Assembly (NCBI GenBank): GCA_963612735.1
Contig: CAVDWX010000028.1
Span: 1-9,243 of the forward strand
From: CAVDWX01 sp963612735
Lineage (GTDB): Bacteria; Bacillota_I; Bacilli_A; RFN20; CAG-826
Length of the DNA stretch: 9,243 bases
Direction of reading: 5' to 3'
The position numbers and the translations under genes were made by a program. Under the pieces are notes generated by a model, which saw only the letters and a list, made by a program, of their open reading frames with translations, made no database searches and was not told where the DNA came from. Within the stretch, counting starts at the first letter, position 1; the number at the start of each line of letters is the position of its first letter. Positions 6,632 to 9,243 of the stretch are shown here, one piece after another.

Positions 6632-7111
6632 ATGCCGTTTGTTAAAGCTTTAAAACCTCTTACTGGCGACTTATTACGCGTTAAACGTAAACAAGGTTAT
6701 TATCATTATGCGATTGCAATAAATGAAGATGAAGTGGTCCATTTTTCAGGGATGAATGATGATTCAATCACCAATTATAAAGATGTTAAGATTAGGAAAG
6801 CTACTTTAGAATTATTCTTAAGAGGAGGCGAATTGGAAGTTGAATCTCCTTTTAATTCTTCTTTTACTAGAGAAGAAGTTAAAGATAGAGCCTTATCTTA
6901 TGTTGATAACAATATTTTTAAAGGCAAATCTTATAATTTAGTAATTAATAACTGTGAGCATTTTGCTAGATATATTTATTACGGGAAAAGCTCATCTAAA
7001 CAAGTTGATAATGCTTTAAATATCGCTCTTACTTCTTTAACCACTCTTGGAGTGGGAATCGCCACCGCTGTGGCAATTAAGAATAAAAAGAAGAAAGATA
7101 ACGATAAATAA
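6632..7111 (+). CDS. LRAT-domain (NlpC/P60-superfamily) protein with C-terminal membrane anchor
   Basis: This 159-residue protein shows the hallmarks of the lecithin:retinol acyltransferase (LRAT) family, circularly permuted relatives of NlpC/P60 thiol peptidases. These are GDLLRVKRKQGYYHYAIAI with H25, VVHFSG with H37, and NNCEHFARYI with the candidate nucleophile C108. The 12-residue spacing of the two His and the NCEHF motif match the catalytic set of eukaryotic LRAT and PLAAT/H-REV107 proteins. Residues 130-149 (IALTSLTTLGVGIATAVAIK) form one hydrophobic segment followed by a Lys-rich tail, the same tail-anchor layout as PLAAT phospholipase/acyltransferases. Acyl transfer or lipid hydrolysis at the membrane is the family-based guess; a thiol peptidase or amidase role is possible. 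There is no signal peptide. The gene appears monocistronic, with its own promoter and terminator. Confidence 0.82.
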   Translation: MPFVKALKPLTGDLLRVKRKQGYYHYAIAINEDEVVHFSGMNDDSITNYKDVKIRKATLELFLRGGELEVESPFNSSFTREEVKDRALSYVDNNIFKGKSYNLVINNCEHFARYIYYGKSSSKQVDNALNIALTSLTTLGVGIATAVAIKNKKKKDNDK

Positions 7112-7135
7112 TACATTCTAATAGTCGTTACATTT

Positions 7136-7171
7136 AGAGTTGATATTCTTTGATGTTATCAATTCTTTTTT
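7136..7171 (+). terminator. Intrinsic terminator after the LRAT-like gene
   Basis: AGAGTTGATA (7136-7145) pairs with TATCAATTCT (7157-7166), giving a 10-bp stem with one G-U pair and an 11-nt loop, followed by a run of six T (7166-7171). It begins 25 nt after the LRAT-like stop codon and separates that gene from the surface-protein gene. Confidence 0.75.
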
Positions 7172-7206
7172 ATTTTCCGTTTTTTATTAGGATACCGTCC
7201 ACGCCC

Positions 7207-7224
7207 TAAAAATCTTGATTTTTA
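7207..7224. repeat. 18-bp perfect palindrome over the putative -35 of the surface-protein promoter
   Basis: TAAAAATC (7207-7214) and GATTTTTA (7217-7224) are exact inverse copies separated by TT. The dyad covers the -35-like TTGATT (7215-7220) and abuts the G-tract. It could be an operator or a small hairpin; no T-run follows, so it is not a forward terminator. Confidence 0.5.
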
Positions 7225-7240
7225 CGGGGGGGGGTATACT
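7215..7240 (+). promoter_or_regulatory. Promoter of the surface-protein gene with a poly-G spacer
   Basis: TTGATT (7215-7220) and TATACT (7235-7240) resemble -35 and -10 boxes but are only 14 nt apart, short of the usual 16-18. Nine of those spacer bases are a single G-tract (7226-7234) touching the -10. Gain of two to four G would bring the spacing to 16-18. The predicted start site is near 7247, leaving a leader of about 64 nt. Confidence 0.5.
7226..7234 (+). repeat. Homopolymeric tract of nine G
   Basis: Nine consecutive G at 7226-7234 stand in strongly AT-rich intergenic DNA, directly before a -10-like TATACT. Such tracts are classic sites of slipped-strand mispairing. The tract is read directly from the sequence; its variability is inferred. 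Confidence 0.95.
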
Positions 7241-7254
7241 AAAAGCATCAATAC

Positions 7255-7272
7255 GTAGTTTAGGGGAACTAC
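7255..7272 (+). promoter_or_regulatory. Small hairpin near the 5' end of the surface-protein leader
   Basis: GTAGTT (7255-7260) pairs with AACTAC (7267-7272) around the loop TAGGGG. The hairpin would start about 8 nt into the transcript predicted from the 7235-7240 -10 box. A 5' stem-loop of this kind may stabilise the mRNA; it is too small to call a riboswitch. Confidence 0.35.
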
Positions 7273-7310
7273 ATAACATCATTATTTATAAAGAAAGGAA
7301 AATTATTGAT

Positions 7311-8888
7311 ATGAATTTATTTCATAAAAAATTATCCACATTTATCCTAGGAGCAGTTTTAGCCTTAGGTGTTGGTGTTGGAGTTAGTGGTATCAAAAAG
7401 GTAGAGAATCCAGCTCTCGCACTAGAAGACAAAACATTAATTGTTGATGGCTCAAAACTAACGAGTACTGCCACAACAAAAGATACCGAATTTGAACTCG
7501 ATGGATTTACGTTTGTGGTATCAAAAGGAGCTAAAGCTCAAAGCGCTTCCGGTGATAATAAATTTAGTTCAAATGCTACTATATTAATTGGAAAAAAAGG
7601 AACCTATATTTATAACAAAACTCCTATTGGCACTAATATTAAATCCTTTAAGATTTTTTATAATAAAGGTGCGGCTGCTAGCGCTACAATAGGAATTAAC
7701 TTTTCTTCATCAGCTATTTCAAAATATGATAGCTCAAGTGCTTACACTCAAACCATGTCAGTCGATAGTGTCTTTGATGTTGGTGATAAAGTCGGCGAGG
7801 GAAATACTTATTTTTGGTACCAAGTAACCAATAGTAAAAATACACAAATTCAATTTGAAATTACTTATACTCCTGAAGATAAACATTCAGTTTTAATAAA
7901 AGGTGATAATATCGTCGAAAAAGGAAAAACAATTCAACTTACTGCTTCATGCGTAAAAGAAGATGCAATCACATGGAAATCTAGCAATGATGCAGTTGCG
8001 ACTGTTTCTGAAACAGGCTTAGTTACCGGAGTTTCTGATGGCACCGCTACTATAACAGCCACCTGCGCAGCTGATGCTAGCGGAACAATTGAAATTACTG
8101 TTTATTCATTAAATGAAGTTGTTAAGGGATTAACAATTGCTGAAGTTCTTTCGAAAGATATAGACAAAAATCAATTATACGAAATTAAGGGTGTAATAAC
8201 TGGCTGGTATACAACAAATAAAGGTTCTCAACAAAGCCGTGGTGCTTATTATTTGATTGATTTTAGTGTTGCTAAAACATTTAATAGCCTTTTTGTCTAC
8301 AATTCATCCGCTGAAGAAAGTTGCTTGGGATATGACGGCAAACAATATACTTTTAAAAATGATTATCAATTTATGGCAAATGAACTTACCAAATCTGCTG
8401 AAATCGGATCTGAAATCACTTTATTAGCATATGGCTATGAATTTTATGGGACTAGAGAATATGATGGTCTTGTAACATCTGTTAAAGCTCCATCTGCCGA
8501 ATCATTTGCATTGTTATTTTTGAATTCCACAACTGCACCTTGTACTGATCCTGAAAATGATAATTTGTCAGCTTTAGATGAAGTTTGGGATGACTTATCA
8601 TCCTCCTTTAGTAAACTTAGTGCTGATGAACAGACTAAAGTTAAAGTCGCTGTTGCTAATGCTTCGGGCAGCGATCTCGAAAATGCTGTTGCTAGATACG
8701 ATCATATTTTAAGTAAATATACTAGCTTAAAAGATTTTATTGGAAGAATATCTACTTCTGGAACTATTAACAGAAATAAAGTTGATTCTAACAATACTTT
8801 TGTTATTGTTTTGATTTCAGTTCTTTCTGTTGCTTTCTTAGCTGGAGCAGTTAGCTTAGTTTACGTTAAGAAAAGAAAAAGTCGTTAA
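7311..8888 (+). CDS. Cell-surface protein with Ig-like BIG2 domain and C-terminal membrane anchor
   Basis: The 525-residue product begins at the ATG at 7311, preceded by GAAAGGAA (7293-7300). A signal peptide occupies about 1-37 (KK, then a hydrophobic core from 9 to 27, possible cleavage after ALA). Residues 40-187 form a beta-rich domain I cannot name. Residues about 191-265 are a bacterial Ig-like group 2 domain, with ITWKSSNDAVATVSETGLVTG and GTATITAT. Residues about 272-392 look like an OB-fold domain (IAEVLSK, YEIKGVITGWY, YYLIDF, GSEITLLAYG). Residues 394-478 are helical (FLNSTTAPCTD, LSADEQTKV, ARYDHILSKY). A hydrophobic helix (497-518) and KKRKSR tail anchor it in the membrane; there is no LPXTG motif. 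It probably acts in adhesion or binding outside the cell. Upstream in-frame codons from TTG at 7215 cross the promoter and lack a signal, so were rejected. Confidence 0.85.
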   Translation: MNLFHKKLSTFILGAVLALGVGVGVSGIKKVENPALALEDKTLIVDGSKLTSTATTKDTEFELDGFTFVVSKGAKAQSASGDNKFSSNATILIGKKGTYIYNKTPIGTNIKSFKIFYNKGAAASATIGINFSSSAISKYDSSSAYTQTMSVDSVFDVGDKVGEGNTYFWYQVTNSKNTQIQFEITYTPEDKHSVLIKGDNIVEKGKTIQLTASCVKEDAITWKSSNDAVATVSETGLVTGVSDGTATITATCAADASGTIEITVYSLNEVVKGLTIAEVLSKDIDKNQLYEIKGVITGWYTTNKGSQQSRGAYYLIDFSVAKTFNSLFVYNSSAEESCLGYDGKQYTFKNDYQFMANELTKSAEIGSEITLLAYGYEFYGTREYDGLVTSVKAPSAESFALLFLNSTTAPCTDPENDNLSALDEVWDDLSSSFSKLSADEQTKVKVAVANASGSDLENAVARYDHILSKYTSLKDFIGRISTSGTINRNKVDSNNTFVIVLISVLSVAFLAGAVSLVYVKKRKSR

Positions 8889-8914
8889 TTCTACCCGAAC
8901 GTAGATTTAACATA

Positions 8915-8953
8915 AAAGGTATTGTCACCCCCTTCGATAATACCTTTCTTTTT
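8915..8953 (+). terminator. Intrinsic terminator after the surface-protein gene
   Basis: AAAGGTATTGTC (8915-8926) pairs with GATAATACCTTT (8936-8947) in a 12-bp stem with one G-U pair and a 9-nt C-rich loop, followed by CTTTTT. It starts 26 nt after the stop codon. Confidence 0.85.
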
Positions 8954-8979
8954 GGTTCTCCACAATCACGCGGGGTATA

Positions 8980-9001
8980 AGCGGGGGGACGGCTCCCCGC
9001 T
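8980..9001. repeat. GC-rich hairpin upstream of the transposase gene
   Basis: AGCGGGG (8980-8986) pairs with CCCCGCT (8995-9001). A G-U and a G-C pair extend this to a 9-bp stem closed by the loop ACGG. Its GC content is far above its surroundings and it contains a run of six G (8983-8988). No T-run follows, so it is not a standard terminator. It may be part of the insertion-sequence end or an older target-site structure. Confidence 0.55.
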
Positions 9002-9035
9002 CGAATGAAGAGCTTTAACTAGATTTAATAAAAAT

Positions 9036-9081
9036 AAAACCTCCTATATGATTAATTTGTACAAGTTAAAAAGGAGGTTTT
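9036..9081 (+). promoter_or_regulatory. Hairpin that would bury the transposase ribosome binding site
   Basis: AAAACCTCCT (9036-9045) is the exact inverse of AGGAGGTTTT (9072-9081), leaving a 26-nt loop. The right arm contains the Shine-Dalgarno core AGGAGG of the transposase gene and is followed by TTTTTA, so the structure could both hide the ribosome site and act as a weak terminator on transcripts entering from outside the element. Confidence 0.6.
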
Positions 9082-9086
9082 TATAT

Positions 9087-9243
9087 ATGGATTTTACCAT
9101 GAAAATTTTAAGTTTGTACGGACTTAATCCCGAAGAGTATGAAGCTGATTCTGTTGTAGTTAGCGATATTGATGGGGGTCACCTCATTTCTTTAACTCAA
9201 AAAGTGAGTAAAACATGCCCAAACTGTGGATCTACTCATTGTC
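9087..9243 (+). CDS. ISL3-family transposase, N-terminus only (runs off the window)
   Basis: The first 52 codons read MDFTMKILSLYGLNPEEYEA, then VVVSDIDGGHLISL, and a zinc-ribbon start TCPNCGSTHC (43-52). A short lead followed by CPxCGSxxC near residue 45 is typical of ISL3-family (IS204/IS1001/IS1165) DDE transposases, whose zinc ribbon helps bind the inverted repeats. The catalytic domain lies beyond the window, so intactness cannot be judged. AAGGAGG (9071-9077) sits 9 nt before the ATG and is part of an inverted repeat that could repress translation. An internal ATG at 9099 is a less likely start. Confidence in the family is moderate because only the N-terminus is visible. Confidence 0.72.
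   Translation, partial: MDFTMKILSLYGLNPEEYEADSVVVSDIDGGHLISLTQKVSKTCPNCGSTHC

Larger units (their letters stand above)
9036..9243 (+). mobile_element. Left part of an ISL3-type insertion sequence (cut by window end)
   Basis: The transposase start and the regulatory hairpin before it mark an insertion sequence entering from the right. I could not fix its left terminal inverted repeat: the other end is outside the window and no target duplication can be compared. The true boundary lies somewhere between the surface-protein terminator (about 8953) and 9036. Confidence 0.55.

Noticed and set aside
7215..7310. In-frame TTG at 7215 as start of the surface protein, putting the G-tract inside the coding region
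   Set aside because: The extra residues carry no signal peptide, cross the -10 box, and lack a ribosome site. The ATG at 7311 has one and begins a typical signal peptide.
7241..7310. Riboswitch in the surface-protein leader
   Set aside because: The leader is only about 64 nt and holds one 6-bp hairpin; no conserved aptamer features are visible.
9002..9014. Left terminal inverted repeat of the ISL3-type element around the GAAGAGC sequence
   Set aside because: It recalls ISL3 ends (GGCTCTTC) only when read on the minus strand, the wrong orientation for a left end, and the partner end is outside the window.
1..9243. CRISPR arrays, tRNA or rRNA genes
   Set aside because: No regularly spaced direct repeats and no cloverleaf or rRNA-like segments were seen anywhere in the window.

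Overview
This 9.2-kb window is low-GC, Gram-positive-type DNA. Good Shine-Dalgarno sites (AGGAG, AAGGAG, AGGTGA) precede several genes, intrinsic terminators carry U-tracts, and the transporter and surface-protein families are typical of Bacillota. Trp is encoded by TGG throughout and the reading frames are intact under the standard bacterial code, so this is not a UGA-Trp Mollicute. The style (AT-rich, MsmX-type ATPase beside a DUF624-like protein, Ig-like surface protein with a C-terminal membrane anchor, ISL3-type transposase) suggests an uncultured gut-type Bacilli relative (Erysipelotrichales/RF39-like). That placement is inference.

Left part (1-2493): an arabinose-type utilisation locus. 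The first 26 codons of an FGGY sugar kinase run leftward off the edge. Divergent from it are a PocR-domain AraC-family regulator and, 5 bp downstream, a GH51 alpha-L-arabinofuranosidase with both catalytic glutamates. A 9-bp inverted repeat in the divergent intergenic region is a candidate operator.

Middle (2458-5715, minus strand): a transporter-energising cluster in the order MsmX-like ATPase, six-helix DUF624/YesL-like membrane protein, second more divergent MalK-type ATPase. No permease or binding protein lies in the window. The second ATPase gene ends inside the 3' end of the arabinofuranosidase gene, tail to tail.

Right part (5884-8888): an unknown single-pass Ser-linker protein on the minus strand, and divergent from it a small LRAT/NlpC-P60-superfamily protein with a complete H-H-C triad and a C-terminal membrane segment. 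Then comes a 525-residue surface protein with signal peptide, Ig-like (BIG2) domain, probable OB-fold domain and membrane anchor. Its promoter region holds nine consecutive G residues directly before a -10 box, a layout that would suit phase variation. A strong terminator follows it.

Right edge (8980-9243): a GC-rich hairpin, a second hairpin that would bury the Shine-Dalgarno site, and the first 52 codons of an ISL3-type transposase, so the window ends inside an insertion sequence.

A recurring pattern is that several genes without a Shine-Dalgarno site (LRAT protein, DUF624-like protein, Ser-linker protein, perhaps the kinase) have a -10-like element 6-8 nt before the ATG, as expected for leaderless mRNAs. 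The genes with good Shine-Dalgarno sites do not show this.
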